NCBI RefSeq assembly: GCF_028279465.1
Contig: NZ_JANQNS010000001.1
Location: 1-64,000 of the forward strand
Direction: 5' to 3'
From: Parasphingopyxis sp.
GTDB lineage: Bacteria; Pseudomonadota; Alphaproteobacteria; Sphingomonadales; Sphingomonadaceae
Length of the DNA: 64,000 nt
Shown here: piece after piece, positions 13,722 through 22,531 of the stretch
How positions within the stretch are numbered: the first letter of the stretch is position 1
Layout of the letters: every line of letters starts with the position of its first letter
Program-made: the position numbers and the translations under genes
The notes under the pieces: model-generated
Told to the model about the DNA's origin: nothing
Database searches by the model: none
Seen by the model: only the letters and a program-made list of their open reading frames with translations

Positions 13722-13930
13722 TGGCGATCACGATCAGGCTCGACGACCTGCTGCACGATCGCCGCATGACACTGACCGAATTGTCCGACCGGGTTGGGCT
13801 GACGCTGGCCAACCTGTCCATCCTCAAGACCGGCAAGGCCAAGGCGATCCGTTTTTCGACCCTGGAAGCGATCTGCCGCGAGCTTGGCTGCCAGCCGGGT
13901 GATCTCATGAGTTACGAAGGAGACAGATAA
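13721..13930 (+). CDS. Small Xre/YozG-type helix-turn-helix regulator
   Basis: The protein has only 69 residues, nearly all one HTH_3-like domain: MAITIRLDDLLHDRRMTLTELSDRVGLTLANLSILKTG, then KAKAIRFSTLEAICRELGCQPGDLM. The second helix-turn (SDRVGLTLANLSILKTGK) is the DNA-reading unit. It has no sensor domain. Such mini-regulators usually sit directly after a DUF2975 gene, as here. Both junctions are tight: TGATG at 13719-13723 upstream and TAATG at 13928-13932 downstream. It is the likely ligand of the TATCGATA palindromes in front of the operon. Confidence 0.85.
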   Translation: MAITIRLDDLLHDRRMTLTELSDRVGLTLANLSILKTGKAKAIRFSTLEAICRELGCQPGDLMSYEGDR

Positions 13931-14592
13931 TGACGCCGGACCGCATCGGCGGCCTTGCCGCCCTGTTCAACGCCGCCGCCTATCTGTTCGGTTTCGCGAT
14001 ATTTTTCGCCGTTCTGGACCGTAGCGGATATGAAGGGCTCGCCGGTAATCTCGCATTCGCGCTCGATAATCAGGCGGTCATGGCGCTGGCGATGGTGGCA
14101 CTCTATCTCGCCTTCGGCGTGGCACTGACCATATTGGTGGTGACCTTGCACCGCTATCTGGCGCGCGGCTCCGGCACGGAATTGACGATGCAGATTGCGA
14201 GCGCGTTCGGCTTGATCTGGGCGGGGCTGGTATTGGCCAGCGGCATGACCGGGCTGGTCGGGCTGCAGACAGTCGCCTCGGTGGCAACGAACGATCCCGA
14301 TGCGGCTGCGACGATCTGGTCCGCAGTCGGTATCGTCCAGTCCGCGCTGGGCGGCGGGATCGAGCTTGTCGGCGGGTTGTGGATGGTGCTGATCAGCATC
14401 GTCGGGCTGCAGACGGGCCTGCTGCCGCGCTGGCTCAACTGGCCGGGTATCGTGGTAGCGGTAGCGGGTATCGCCACATTCGTGCCGGGTCTAGGCGATC
14501 TCGCCGCGCTGTTCGGCCTCGGTCAGATCCTCTGGTTCGCCATGCTGGGCATGCTGATGCTCCGGCGTCCCGTAGCGGTGCCGCAGCACTAG
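13930..14592 (+). CDS. DUF4386-like membrane protein
   Basis: The 220-residue protein has about six hydrophobic helices, and its general sequence matches the DUF4386 group (MTPDRIGGLAALFNAAAYLFGFAIFF at the start, LLPRWLNWPGIVVAVAGI late). It carries no catalytic motif that I recognise. Its start overlaps the HTH stop, so it is the third member of the DUF2975-HTH operon. It ends next to a bidirectional terminator shared with the convergent rplL gene. Confidence 0.7.
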   Translation: MTPDRIGGLAALFNAAAYLFGFAIFFAVLDRSGYEGLAGNLAFALDNQAVMALAMVALYLAFGVALTILVVTLHRYLARGSGTELTMQIASAFGLIWAGLVLASGMTGLVGLQTVASVATNDPDAAATIWSAVGIVQSALGGGIELVGGLWMVLISIVGLQTGLLPRWLNWPGIVVAVAGIATFVPGLGDLAALFGLGQILWFAMLGMLMLRRPVAVPQH

Positions 14593-14617
14593 CCCAGCCT
14601 GTCCGGCAGGCTGGATA

Positions 14618-14653
14618 AAAAGGGGGCGGCTCGGACAGGAGCCGCCCCTTTCT
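14618..14653. terminator. Bidirectional intrinsic terminator between DUF4386 gene and rplL
   Basis: A ten-base GC-rich stem, GGGGCGGCTC (14623-14632) pairing with GAGCCGCCCC (14639-14648), encloses a 6-nt loop. On the minus strand it is followed by CTTTTT, a good U-tract for ending rplL mRNA. On the plus strand it is followed by TTTCTC. A second small hairpin (CAGCCTG-N5-CAGGCTG, 14595-14613) lies just before it on the plus strand. Confidence 0.75.
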
Positions 14654-14674
14654 CGTTCGGAATATCCGAAGGGC

Positions 14675-15055
14675 CTATTTGAGTTCGACGGTGCCGCCGG
14701 CCTCTTCGATCTTACCCTTGATTTCTTCGGCTTCCGCCTTGTTGACGCCTTCCTTGACCGGCTTCGGCGCACCTTCGACGAGCGCCTTGGCGTCGCCGAG
14801 GCCGAGGCCGGTGATGGCGCGGACTTCCTTGATCACCTGGATCTTCTTGCCGCCGTCGCCGGTGAGAATGACGTCGAATTCGTCCTTCTCTTCAGCCGCT
14901 TCGCCACCGGCGTCGCCGCCGCCAGCCGGGCCGGCAACCGCGACAGCAGCCGCGGCCGAAACGCCCCATTTTTCTTCAAGCTTGGTCGCCAGTTCAGCGG
15001 CTTCCAGAACGGTCAGCTCGGAAAGGCTGTCCACGAGTTTATCAAGATCTGCCAT
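14675..15055 (-). CDS. rplL: 50S ribosomal protein L7/L12
   Basis: The 126-residue protein matches L7/L12 end to end. An N-terminal dimerisation region ([30 protein letters not shown]) is followed by an Ala/Gly-rich hinge (about residues 33-55). The C-terminal factor-binding domain contains [38 protein letters not shown]. Several copies bind L10 to form the ribosomal stalk. It is the last ribosomal gene of the cluster and is followed by a terminator, not by rpoB as in most bacteria. Confidence 0.98.
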   Translation of the reverse strand: MADLDKLVDSLSELTVLEAAELATKLEEKWGVSAAAAVAVAGPAGGGDAGGEAAEEKDEFDVILTGDGGKKIQVIKEVRAITGLGLGDAKALVEGAPKPVKEGVNKAEAEEIKGKIEEAGGTVELK

Positions 15056-15114
15056 TGTTAAGTCTCCAATTGGGGCGCTTCGCCCCGTCAGTTCAGTGTT
15101 GAGCTATTCGAAAA

Positions 15115-15627
15115 TCAGGCTTCCGACGCGCCATAGGCGCCGAAAACGCGGGCCAGTTTGCTTGCCGGTGCATTTGCGAGCTGGGCGACCTTGGTCGCGG
15201 GTGCATTGAGCAGACCCACGATCTTGCCACGCAGTTCGTCGAGCGAGGGCAGGGCGGCCAGAGCCTTCACGCCGTCGAGATCGAGGACGGTTTCGCCCAT
15301 CGCCCCACCAACGATTTCGAGCCGGTCATTCGCTTTCGCGAATTCGGCAACCACCTTGGTCGCCGCGACCGGATCGTCCGACCAGGCGAGCGCGGTCGGC
15401 CCGGCGAACAGATCGCTGATTGGGTCGTACTGCGTGTCCTTGATCGCAAGCTTGGCAAGCCTGTTTTTCGATACTTTGAAGCTGGCGCCGGCTTCGCGCA
15501 TCTTCGTCCTCAGGTCGCTGGATTCAGCGACGGTGAGGCCGAGGTTGCGGGTCACGACGACCACGCCCGCCTCGGTGAAGGTGCGGTTCAGTTCAGCAAC
15601 CGCCTCGGTCTTTTGAGCTCGATCCAT
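15115..15627 (-). CDS. rplJ: 50S ribosomal protein L10
   Basis: The protein has 170 residues beginning [17 protein letters not shown]. The ATG at 15625-15627 is preceded by AGGAGT at good spacing. The frame stays open upstream, but the longer start would add about 50 residues unlike any L10. L10 forms the base of the stalk and represses its own operon by binding the leader. It lies 59 bp upstream of rplL on the same strand. Confidence 0.97.
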   Translation of the reverse strand: MDRAQKTEAVAELNRTFTEAGVVVVTRNLGLTVAESSDLRTKMREAGASFKVSKNRLAKLAIKDTQYDPISDLFAGPTALAWSDDPVAATKVVAEFAKANDRLEIVGGAMGETVLDLDGVKALAALPSLDELRGKIVGLLNAPATKVAQLANAPASKLARVFGAYGASEA

Positions 15628-15917
15628 ATATCGCACTCCTTGTTCCAGCCGGCGGAACGTCCGCCGACCATGATGAACCGCGGAGCCGAGAAGGCCCGTT
15701 GGTTCGCTTACAATGTCCGAGGGGTCGGTTGCCCGAAGCGGCTGGCGCCGCAGCAGACCGGGAGCTCGCAATCGCACTCAAGCGCCCGTCAAAAACTTTC
15801 CCCGTCTTGGCTGGAAATTAAGCGGGCCAAATTGCCCGCACCAACTGTCTCGGACGGTATGACCGGATGCGTTGCCGCGCCCGGCCGGTTCCCGGCTCCG
15901 AAGAGCCGAGAAGCCCT
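15628..15917 (-). promoter_or_regulatory. rplJ leader region (candidate L10 autoregulatory site)
   Basis: This 290-nt non-coding stretch separates rplA from rplJ, the place where the L10-(L12)4 complex normally binds leader mRNA. On the minus strand it contains a hairpin, CGGCTCTTCGGAGCCG, just after rplA. Further on are a run GTTTTTGACGGGCGCTTGAGTGC and a second hairpin, GGCGGA-CG-TTCCGCC, shortly before the rplJ ribosome binding site. The word CTTCTCGGCTC appears near both ends. Regulation by L10 is known for the family; the exact site here is not resolved by eye. Confidence 0.5.
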
Positions 15918-16613
15918 TTATGCCCCGGCTTCGGCCGGGTCAACCTTCACGCCGGGGCCCATGGTCGAGCTGACGGCGATCTTTTTCACATATTTGCCTT
16001 TCGCGCCGGAAGGCTTGGCCTTCACGATGGCACCAACAAAGGCGTCGAAATTCTTCTTGAGGTCATCCTCGGAGAAGCTGGCCTTGCCGATCGTCGAGTG
16101 GACGATACCGGCCTTTTCGGCGCGGAATTCGACCTGGCCGCCCTTGGCGTCCTGAACGGCCTTCGCGACGTCCGGGGTCACCGTGCCGAGCTTCGGGTTC
16201 GGCATCAGGCCTTTCGGGCCCAGCACCTTCCCGAGACGGCCGACAACGCCCATCATGTCCGGCGTCGCAATGACGCGGTCATAGTTGAGATCGCCGCCCT
16301 GCATGGCTTCCATCAGGTCTTCGGCACCGACCGTATCGGCACCCGCTTCCTTGGCTTCCTCGGCCTTCGCATCCTTGGCGAACACGGCGACGCGAACATT
16401 CTTGCCCGTACCCGAAGGCAGCGAAACGACGCCGCGGACCATCTGGTCGGCGTGGCGCGGATCGACGGCGAGGTTCATCGCGATCTCGATCGTTTCGTCG
16501 AACTTCGAGGTCGCATTGCCCTTGACGATCTTCAGCGCTTCGTCGGATGCGTAGAGCTTGTCGCGATCGACGGTTTCGGCTTGTGCCTTCTGCTTTTTGG
16601 TCTGCTTCGCCAT
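15918..16613 (-). CDS. rplA: 50S ribosomal protein L1
   Basis: The 231-residue protein carries the L1 signature region ([35 protein letters not shown]) and the two-domain layout typical of L1. It binds 23S rRNA at the L1 stalk and in many bacteria represses its own operon with rplK. It starts 3 bp after the rplK stop, so the two are translationally linked. Confidence 0.98.
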   Translation of the reverse strand: MAKQTKKQKAQAETVDRDKLYASDEALKIVKGNATSKFDETIEIAMNLAVDPRHADQMVRGVVSLPSGTGKNVRVAVFAKDAKAEEAKEAGADTVGAEDLMEAMQGGDLNYDRVIATPDMMGVVGRLGKVLGPKGLMPNPKLGTVTPDVAKAVQDAKGGQVEFRAEKAGIVHSTIGKASFSEDDLKKNFDAFVGAIVKAKPSGAKGKYVKKIAVSSTMGPGVKVDPAEAGA

Positions 16614-16616
16614 GAT

Positions 16617-17048
16617 TTAGCCCTCCACCACTTCAAGGCCCATCGACGTGGCGGAGCCTTCGATGATCCTGGTTGCCGCTTCGATGTCGTTCGCGTTCAG
16701 ATCGACCATCTTCGCTTCGGCGATTTCGGCGAGCTGCGAACGCTTGATCTGGCCGACAATCTCAGAGCCGACCGCGCCGGCGCCCTTTTTGATCTTGGCG
16801 GCCTTTTTCAGCATGTAGCTGGCGGGCGGCGTCTTCGTGACGAAGGTAAAGCTGCGATCTGCATAGACCGTGATCTTGGTCGGGATCGGCGCGCCTTTTT
16901 CCATCTCCTGCGTCGCGGCGTTGAACGCCTTGCAGAAATCCATGATGTTGACGCCGCGCTGGCCCAATGCGGGCCCGAGCGGCGGGGAGGGATTGGCCGT
17001 GCCCGCAGGAACCTGCAGGCTGATATAGCCGTCGATTTTCTTTGCCAT
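16617..17048 (-). CDS. rplK: 50S ribosomal protein L11
   Basis: The 143-residue protein begins [43 protein letters not shown], the classic proline-rich L11 N-terminal domain. It ends with the rRNA-binding domain ([44 protein letters not shown]). L11 forms the GTPase-associated centre and is needed for the stringent response. It lies 94 bp downstream of nusG. Confidence 0.98.
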   Translation of the reverse strand: MAKKIDGYISLQVPAGTANPSPPLGPALGQRGVNIMDFCKAFNAATQEMEKGAPIPTKITVYADRSFTFVTKTPPASYMLKKAAKIKKGAGAVGSEIVGQIKRSQLAEIAEAKMVDLNANDIEAATRIIEGSATSMGLEVVEG

Positions 17049-17142
17049 TGTTCTAATCTCACCTTTTCTCTTGGCTTAGCGGTTCAAACGGCAGTGGCCC
17101 TGCCTCCCGCACCTTCCGGACCATCCGGAAACTCGTAAACTC

Positions 17143-17679
17143 CTATTTGACCAGTTCGACCTGCTCGAACTCCAGTTCGACCGGCGTTGCCCGGCCGAAG
17201 ATCGACACCGACACCTTGACCCGTGCCCGGTCGAAATCGAGTTCTTCGACCACGCCGTTGAAGCTCGCGAACGGGCCGTCGAGCACCTTGATTTGGTCGC
17301 CGATCTCATAATCGACATTGATCTTCTGCTTCGGCGCCGCAGCGGCTTCCTCCTTGGTGTTGAGGATGCGCGCGGCTTCGGCTTCGCTGATCGGCTGCGG
17401 CTTGCCGCTAGACCCCAGAAAGCCCGTCACCTTCGGTGTATTCTTCACGAGGTGATAGACATCGTCGGTCATGTTGAGCTTGGCGAGCACATAGCCGGGG
17501 AAGAATTTCCGCTCGGTCTGCACTTTCTTCCCGCGCTTGACCTCGGTCACTTCCTCGGTCGGGACCTCGACTTCCTCGACGAGCTGCTCAAGGCCCATGC
17601 GCGTGGCTTCGGCCATGATGGCGTCCCGGACCTTGTTCTCGAAGCCCGAATAGGCGTGAATGATGTACCAGCGCGACAT
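17143..17679 (-). CDS. nusG: Transcription termination/antitermination protein NusG
   Basis: The 178-residue protein starts MSRWYIIHAYSGFENKVRDAI, the NGN domain that binds the RNA polymerase clamp. It ends with a KOW domain (about residues 125-178: GDQIKVLDGPFASFNGVVEELDFDRARVKVSVSIFGRATPVELEFEQVE). The FFPGYVLAKLNMTDDVYHLVKNTPKVTGFLG core is typical. It lies 26 bp after secE in the usual secE-nusG arrangement. Confidence 0.98.
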   Translation of the reverse strand: MSRWYIIHAYSGFENKVRDAIMAEATRMGLEQLVEEVEVPTEEVTEVKRGKKVQTERKFFPGYVLAKLNMTDDVYHLVKNTPKVTGFLGSSGKPQPISEAEAARILNTKEEAAAAPKQKINVDYEIGDQIKVLDGPFASFNGVVEELDFDRARVKVSVSIFGRATPVELEFEQVELVK

Positions 17680-17705
17680 GGATGGAATACTTTCGTTCTA
17701 ATCTT

Positions 17706-17903
17706 TTAGCTGACGAGGCCGATAAGGAAGCGGACGATCATGTTGAAGAAGGAGTCCACGCCCAGAAAGAACATGGCGAGGATGAAGGTCATGATCATCA
17801 CCATGATACCGGTCTGGATCGTTTCCTGACGCGTCGGCCAGACGACCTTGGAGGTCTCGGCGCGAACCTGCCGAACGAATTCGCCTGGGCTAGTCTTTGC
17901 CAC
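17706..17903 (-). CDS. secE: Preprotein translocase subunit SecE
   Basis: The single-helix SecE has 65 residues: a basic amphipathic N-terminus, the conserved TSKVVWPTRQET motif, one membrane helix (about residues 27-50) and a short tail. I chose the GTG at 17901-17903 because the encoded start, (M)AKTSPGEFVRQV, matches other sphingomonad SecE proteins. The open frame continues to an ATG at 17954, but that extension does not look like SecE. It lies between tRNA-Trp and nusG. Confidence 0.93.
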   Translation of the reverse strand: MAKTSPGEFVRQVRAETSKVVWPTRQETIQTGIMVMIMTFILAMFFLGVDSFFNMIVRFLIGLVS

Positions 17904-18063
17904 TGTTCTCTTCACCTCATCCAAAATCGTCACGTCAAAACCAAAAAAGCACACACGCCGCCATCGGCCCTTCCGGCCGACATCGGCATGAGTGTCAAAA
18001 CTCTATCTCGGACCCGCAGGCTTGCCTTTCAAGGCGTGCCTGCCGGACCAATCGAAGACCGGA

Positions 18064-18139
18064 TGGCAGGAGCGGAGGGGCTCGAACCCACGACCCTCGG
18101 TTTTGGAGACCGATGCTCTACCAGCTGAGCTACGCTCCT
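18064..18139 (-). tRNA. tRNA-Trp (CCA anticodon)
   Basis: The minus strand folds as a standard tRNA. The acceptor stem is AGGAGCG/CGCTCCT, the D arm GCTC-AGCTGGTA-GAGC, and the anticodon arm TCGGT-CTCCAAA-ACCGA with anticodon CCA. The T arm contains GTTCGAGC. The 3' CCA is encoded (18064-18066). The tRNA-Trp, secE, nusG order is common in proteobacteria. Confidence 0.97.
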
Positions 18140-18157
18140 CCGAGTCCGAGAGAGGCG

Positions 18158-18186
18158 CGTTTAACGGGGCGGGGAGGGGGATGCAA
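18158..18186 (-). promoter_or_regulatory. Candidate promoter for tRNA-Trp / secE
   Basis: On the minus strand, TTGCAT (18181-18186), a 17-bp spacer and TAAACG (18158-18163) lie about 20 bp before the tRNA-Trp 5' end. Spacing is ideal; the -10 match is only fair. Confidence 0.4.
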
Positions 18187-18214
18187 GGATATTGTCGCCC
18201 AAAGCCGGGCCCTA

Positions 18215-20548
18215 TCAGGCGACGGCCCGGCCGTCTTCGTCGCCGATTTTGGCCCGCACTTCGCCCGCGCGCATCGGATGATCGAGATAATAGCCCTGGA
18301 CCTGGGAAACGCCGAGCCGTTCGGCAATCGCATATTGGCTGTCATTCTCGATGCCCTCGGCGATTGTCGCGATGCCGAGGCTGTCGGCCATTGCGATCAC
18401 GGCGCGAATGATCGCGATGCTCGATTTGGAGCCATTTTCCGCATCGCGGATGAAGCGCTTGTCGATCTTGATCGAGTTGAAACTCGCCTTGCCGATAAAG
18501 CCGAGCGTCGAATAGCCCGAGCCGAAATCGTCGAGCGCCATCGTGACGCCGAGCGACCGCAGCTGTTCGAACGTCTTGATCGCCTGTTCGTTATCTTGGC
18601 CCAGAATGGCTTCTGTGGTCTCCAGTTCGAGCCTGTTCGGCGCGAGGCCGGACTGGGATAAGGCTGAAACGATCGCCCTGCTGAGCCGCGGATTGCGGAG
18701 CTGACCCGCCGACAGGTTGATCGCCAGCCGATATTGTTCGGGCCAGGTCATCGCATCGGTGCAGGCCTTGCGGAACACCCATTCGCCGATCGGATCGATA
18801 AGCCGCGTTTCTTCCGCGATCGGGATGAATTTGTCGGGCGAGATGCTCCCCAGCACGGGGTGCGTCCAGCGCAGCAGCGCCTCGAACCCCGCCACTTCGC
18901 CGGTCGCGAGGGTGACGACCGGCTGATAGGCGAGATGCAGCTCATCATTCTGTAAGGCGTCGCGCAATGCGCTTTCGATCGCGCGGCGCTCTTCGGCCTT
19001 CTGCAGCAGCGCGGGTTCGAAGGGCGAGTGCGTGCCGCGGCCGCTGCCCTTGGCGCGATACAGGGCGAGGTCCGCCTTGCGCAGCAGCGAGCCCGCCGAT
19101 CCGCCGTCTTTCGGATAGATGGCCGAGCCGACGCTCGCGCCGATATGCAGCAGCTGATCGTCGACTTCATAGGCGGCGGACAATGCGATGATGATGTCCC
19201 GTGCCCGCCTGTCGAGAGCCTCCGAGGAACGGAAATCGGCGACAACCACGGCAAATTCGTCGCCGCCGAGGCGCCCGCACGCATCGCCGGGCTTCATGAG
19301 GGCGTTCAGCCGCTTGGCAACCTGTTCGAGCAGCTTGTCGCCGACCGGATGGCCGGCGGTATCGTTGATCGCCTTGAACCGGTCGAGATCGATCATCAGG
19401 AACGCGCAATATCTGTTGCGCGATGCCGCTTTGGCGATGCGCTCGCGAAGCAGTTCGTTGGTATGGGCGCGGTTGGGGAGGCCCGTCAGCGCGTCGAAAT
19501 GCGCCATATGATGGATTTTCCGCTCGATCGCTTCGCGGTCGGTGACATCGGCGATTACACCCCGATAGCCGACGACATGCCGGTTCTCGCTGAGCCGCGG
19601 TGTCCCGGAGATTTTCCACCAGCGCTCGGTATCGCCGATCTGCAAGGGTACGAGATGGTCGCTGAAAGTCTGTCCGGCGCGCATTTTCTCAAGCAGTTCG
19701 GCGGCTTCTTCGAACAGCGCGCCCTGGGCCCAATTCTCGCCGGCGATCAGGCGCATCAGCGGCATGCCCTCGAGCTCCGAGAGGCTGAGGCCGGTTGCGG
19801 CCGTGAAGCGCGGCGAGGGATCGACGATGCATTTGCGCGCATCGATCTGCCACAGCCAGTCGCTTTCGGCGGAATTTTCCTGGCGCAGCATCAGCTTCAC
19901 CACGTCGCGCTGTTCGGCGAGCGCAAGATCGTTGCGCAATCGACCTATGGCCGCCCGGCCGTGTACGAGGATCGTGAAGGCGAGGCACAGCATGTAGGAG
20001 AAGGTCAGTCCGGCGAGCAGGTTGAGGCCGAATTTGTAGAGCATTACGCTGAGGCTAATCCCGACCAGTCCGTTCAGCATGATCCCGGCCAGCGGGACGG
20101 TGCTGAGCATAAGGGCAGTCGCACCCATGATCGCGAGGCTGAAAGCGGCTATCGTGACGATCTGTTCGAGATTGCCATATTGCGCGAAGAAGAGCGGCGG
20201 GATCGACCAGAACAGGCCCAAGATCGTGCAATTCCCAGCCGCGCGCATGATGTCGATACGGCGCGCGCCGCCGGTTCGTGTCAGGTTGGCGATCCGGGCG
20301 GTGGCGACGGAGATAAGGCCGATGCCCAGAATCACGAGCCAGACGGCCATGATCTGCGATGGCACCGAACCCCAGAATAGCGTGGCGGAAGAGATGGTCG
20401 CGAGCACCACCGCGGCCATCGGCAGCAGTGAATTCTTGCTGAGTTCGCGGAGTTGGGCTGCGCGCACGAGCTTCCATTCGCCGTCCGGCGGTTCACGCAG
20501 TCCAAGGATTTCCAGCCAGCCGAGCTGACTGGTGTCGATTGTCGCCAT
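18215..20548 (-). CDS. Membrane-anchored GGDEF-EAL protein (cyclic-di-GMP turnover)
   Basis: The 777-residue protein has several N-terminal membrane helices (about residues 40-195), a PAS-like sensor domain (about 225-345), a GGDEF domain and a C-terminal EAL domain. In GGDEF the active motif GRLGGDEF is intact (about residue 428). The product-inhibition site, normally RxxD, reads KPGD. In EAL the catalytic FEALLRW, LDDFGSGYSTL and AEGIEN motifs are present. Both domains could therefore be active, with weakened feedback on the cyclase. It is a single-gene unit just upstream of the tRNA-Trp promoter. Confidence 0.92.
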   Translation of the reverse strand: MATIDTSQLGWLEILGLREPPDGEWKLVRAAQLRELSKNSLLPMAAVVLATISSATLFWGSVPSQIMAVWLVILGIGLISVATARIANLTRTGGARRIDIMRAAGNCTILGLFWSIPPLFFAQYGNLEQIVTIAAFSLAIMGATALMLSTVPLAGIMLNGLVGISLSVMLYKFGLNLLAGLTFSYMLCLAFTILVHGRAAIGRLRNDLALAEQRDVVKLMLRQENSAESDWLWQIDARKCIVDPSPRFTAATGLSLSELEGMPLMRLIAGENWAQGALFEEAAELLEKMRAGQTFSDHLVPLQIGDTERWWKISGTPRLSENRHVVGYRGVIADVTDREAIERKIHHMAHFDALTGLPNRAHTNELLRERIAKAASRNRYCAFLMIDLDRFKAINDTAGHPVGDKLLEQVAKRLNALMKPGDACGRLGGDEFAVVVADFRSSEALDRRARDIIIALSAAYEVDDQLLHIGASVGSAIYPKDGGSAGSLLRKADLALYRAKGSGRGTHSPFEPALLQKAEERRAIESALRDALQNDELHLAYQPVVTLATGEVAGFEALLRWTHPVLGSISPDKFIPIAEETRLIDPIGEWVFRKACTDAMTWPEQYRLAINLSAGQLRNPRLSRAIVSALSQSGLAPNRLELETTEAILGQDNEQAIKTFEQLRSLGVTMALDDFGSGYSTLGFIGKASFNSIKIDKRFIRDAENGSKSSIAIIRAVIAMADSLGIATIAEGIENDSQYAIAERLGVSQVQGYYLDHPMRAGEVRAKIGDEDGRAVA

Positions 20549-20644
20549 ACCGTCCCTCGGGAGACTGGATAGCGGCAGAACCCTTTCCGAATGCCGGACC
20601 GGAAGGGTTAAGAGCGGCTTTACCGCAATGTGATGGCCTAGCCT

Positions 20645-22378
20645 TTAGGCCGCGATATCATAGGGTTGGATTTCGCCTGAAAGATACAGGTTGCGCGCTT
20701 TTGCGCGGCTCAGCTTGCCCGAACTCGTGCGCGGCAATGTGCGTGGCGGAACCAGCTCGATCACGCAATTCATGCCGGTAATCGCGCGGACCTTGTCGCG
20801 GATCAGCCCGTGCAGCCTTGCCCGTTCGTTAAGATCGGACGTGCGGCACTGCACAAGAACGGCCGGAGTCTCCTCGCCACCAGGCTCGGTAATCGCGAAG
20901 GCGGCGATGTCGCCGGACTTGAAGCCGGGCAGCTGTTCGACCGCCCATTCGATATCCTGCGGCCAATGATTCTTGCCGTTGATAATGATCATGTCCTTGG
21001 CGCGGCCGACGACATAGAGATAGCCGTCCGACAGATAGCCCATATCGCCGGTGTCGAGCCAACCGTCCTTCATACAGGCATCGGTCGCTTCCTGGTCCCG
21101 GAAATAGCCGTCCATGACAGCTGGGCCCTGCACCCAGACCTGGCCGATCTGCTTGTCGCCCAAGACCGAACCGTCCTCTTCGCGGATTTCGATGGTCGTG
21201 TCGCGCACGGGCTTGCCGCAATTGACGATCGCCCGATAGCGTTTCGGTTCGTCATTATCCGCCACCGGCACGCCGGAGAGCGCGCTTTCCTCGACGAGAT
21301 CGACGACGATGCCTTCGCCGGCCGGCATCAGCGTCACGGCGAGCGTTGCCTCGGCGAGCCCATAGCTCGGCACGAAACATTTGGGATCGAAGCCGGCTTC
21401 GGCAAATGCGTCGGTGAAATGCTGCATGACATCGGGCCTGATCATGTCCGCGCCGTTGCCCGCGAGCCGCCAGCGCGAGAGGTCAAAGCGGTCGGCGACA
21501 TGCGACTGGCTGCCGATGCGGCGCGCGCAGATGTCGTACCCGAAGGTCGGCGAATAGCTGCAGGAGGTGCCCGGATTGCGGCTGATCAGATCGAGCCAGG
21601 CGAGCGGGCGGCGGGCGAAATCGGCGGTCTTCAGATAGTCGGTAGAAACCTGGTTCGCGACCATCGAGAGCATGCAGCCAACGAGGCCCATATCGTGATA
21701 GAAGGGCAGCCAGGAGATGCAGCGGTCTTCGTCACCGATCAGCATGCCATTGGCGTGCGAGCCGAGATTGTGGAGCAGCGCCTTGTGGCTGATGATGACG
21801 CCATGGGGAAAGCGGGTCGAGCCGCTCGAATATTGGAGATAGGCGACGTCGTCGGGGCTCGCTTTTGGAAATTCCGCATCCGGCGCCTCGCGCTCCGCAA
21901 AACTTTCCCAGTCGATGCCGGGCACCGAACAGGCGTCGGCCGCAGCTTTGGAAATTTCCGCGATCTCGGCCGGGTAGAGCAGCAGACTGGGCTCCGAACT
22001 GCGCAGTTGCACGGCGAGCTGATCGATATAGCCGTCCTTGCCGCCGAACGATGTGGGCAGGGGCAGCGGCACAGGGAGAGCACCGGCATAGACGGCGCCG
22101 AAGAAGAGCGCACAGAAATCGGGCTCGGTATCGGCGATCAGCGCGACCCGGTCTCCGGGTGTGATACCGAAGGCGATCAACCGCTTCGCGGCCGCGACGG
22201 CGTCTTTGCGCAATTCGGAATAGGGATAGGCACGGATCAGTTTGCCGCGCGGATCGTGAAAGTTGAAGCCGCGCTTGCCCTGCGCCGCATAGTCCAGCGC
22301 TTCGCCCATCGTGTCGAAATCGGCGAAACGCCGCGGCAATGCGTCATGAATCGGTGTCGGTTGGAGAGAATCAGTCAT
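20645..22378 (-). CDS. Fatty-acyl-AMP ligase-like adenylate-forming enzyme
   Basis: The 577-residue protein starts at the ATG 22376-22378, with GAAGGA just upstream; a TTG four codons earlier is less likely. It is an ANL-superfamily enzyme with the P-loop YLQYSSGSTRFPHG, the YHDMGLVG motif, VPSYGLAEATLAV, LDTGDMGYLSDGYLYVVGR and a C-terminal lysine-containing PRTSSGKLSR. The YHDMGLVG and SYGLAEATL motifs are those of fatty-acyl-AMP ligases, which hand an acyl-adenylate to an acyl carrier protein. No acyl carrier, polyketide or peptide synthase gene is nearby, so the acceptor is unknown. Confidence 0.82.
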   Translation of the reverse strand: MTDSLQPTPIHDALPRRFADFDTMGEALDYAAQGKRGFNFHDPRGKLIRAYPYSELRKDAVAAAKRLIAFGITPGDRVALIADTEPDFCALFFGAVYAGALPVPLPLPTSFGGKDGYIDQLAVQLRSSEPSLLLYPAEIAEISKAAADACSVPGIDWESFAEREAPDAEFPKASPDDVAYLQYSSGSTRFPHGVIISHKALLHNLGSHANGMLIGDEDRCISWLPFYHDMGLVGCMLSMVANQVSTDYLKTADFARRPLAWLDLISRNPGTSCSYSPTFGYDICARRIGSQSHVADRFDLSRWRLAGNGADMIRPDVMQHFTDAFAEAGFDPKCFVPSYGLAEATLAVTLMPAGEGIVVDLVEESALSGVPVADNDEPKRYRAIVNCGKPVRDTTIEIREEDGSVLGDKQIGQVWVQGPAVMDGYFRDQEATDACMKDGWLDTGDMGYLSDGYLYVVGRAKDMIIINGKNHWPQDIEWAVEQLPGFKSGDIAAFAITEPGGEETPAVLVQCRTSDLNERARLHGLIRDKVRAITGMNCVIELVPPRTLPRTSSGKLSRAKARNLYLSGEIQPYDIAA

Positions 22379-22531
22379 GATTTCCTTCAATTGCTGCCCG
22401 TGATGCGATGGGTCGTGCCGCCTGTTCTGCGGTCTCTGCGCCTCCCGATCGCCATTTTGTCGTTGTTAAAAATCGATCTAGCCGATCAGCCGCGTTCAAA
22501 ATCCGGCTCCACTATGGCACAAAGATGGCGC

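Noticed and set aside
20645-22378. Biosynthetic gene cluster seeded by the acyl-AMP ligase
   Set aside because: There are no polyketide synthase, peptide synthetase or carrier protein genes in the flanks.
20810-22513. Upstream extension of the recX reading frame
   Set aside because: The extension is antisense to the acyl-AMP ligase. RecX similarity begins only near 22532.
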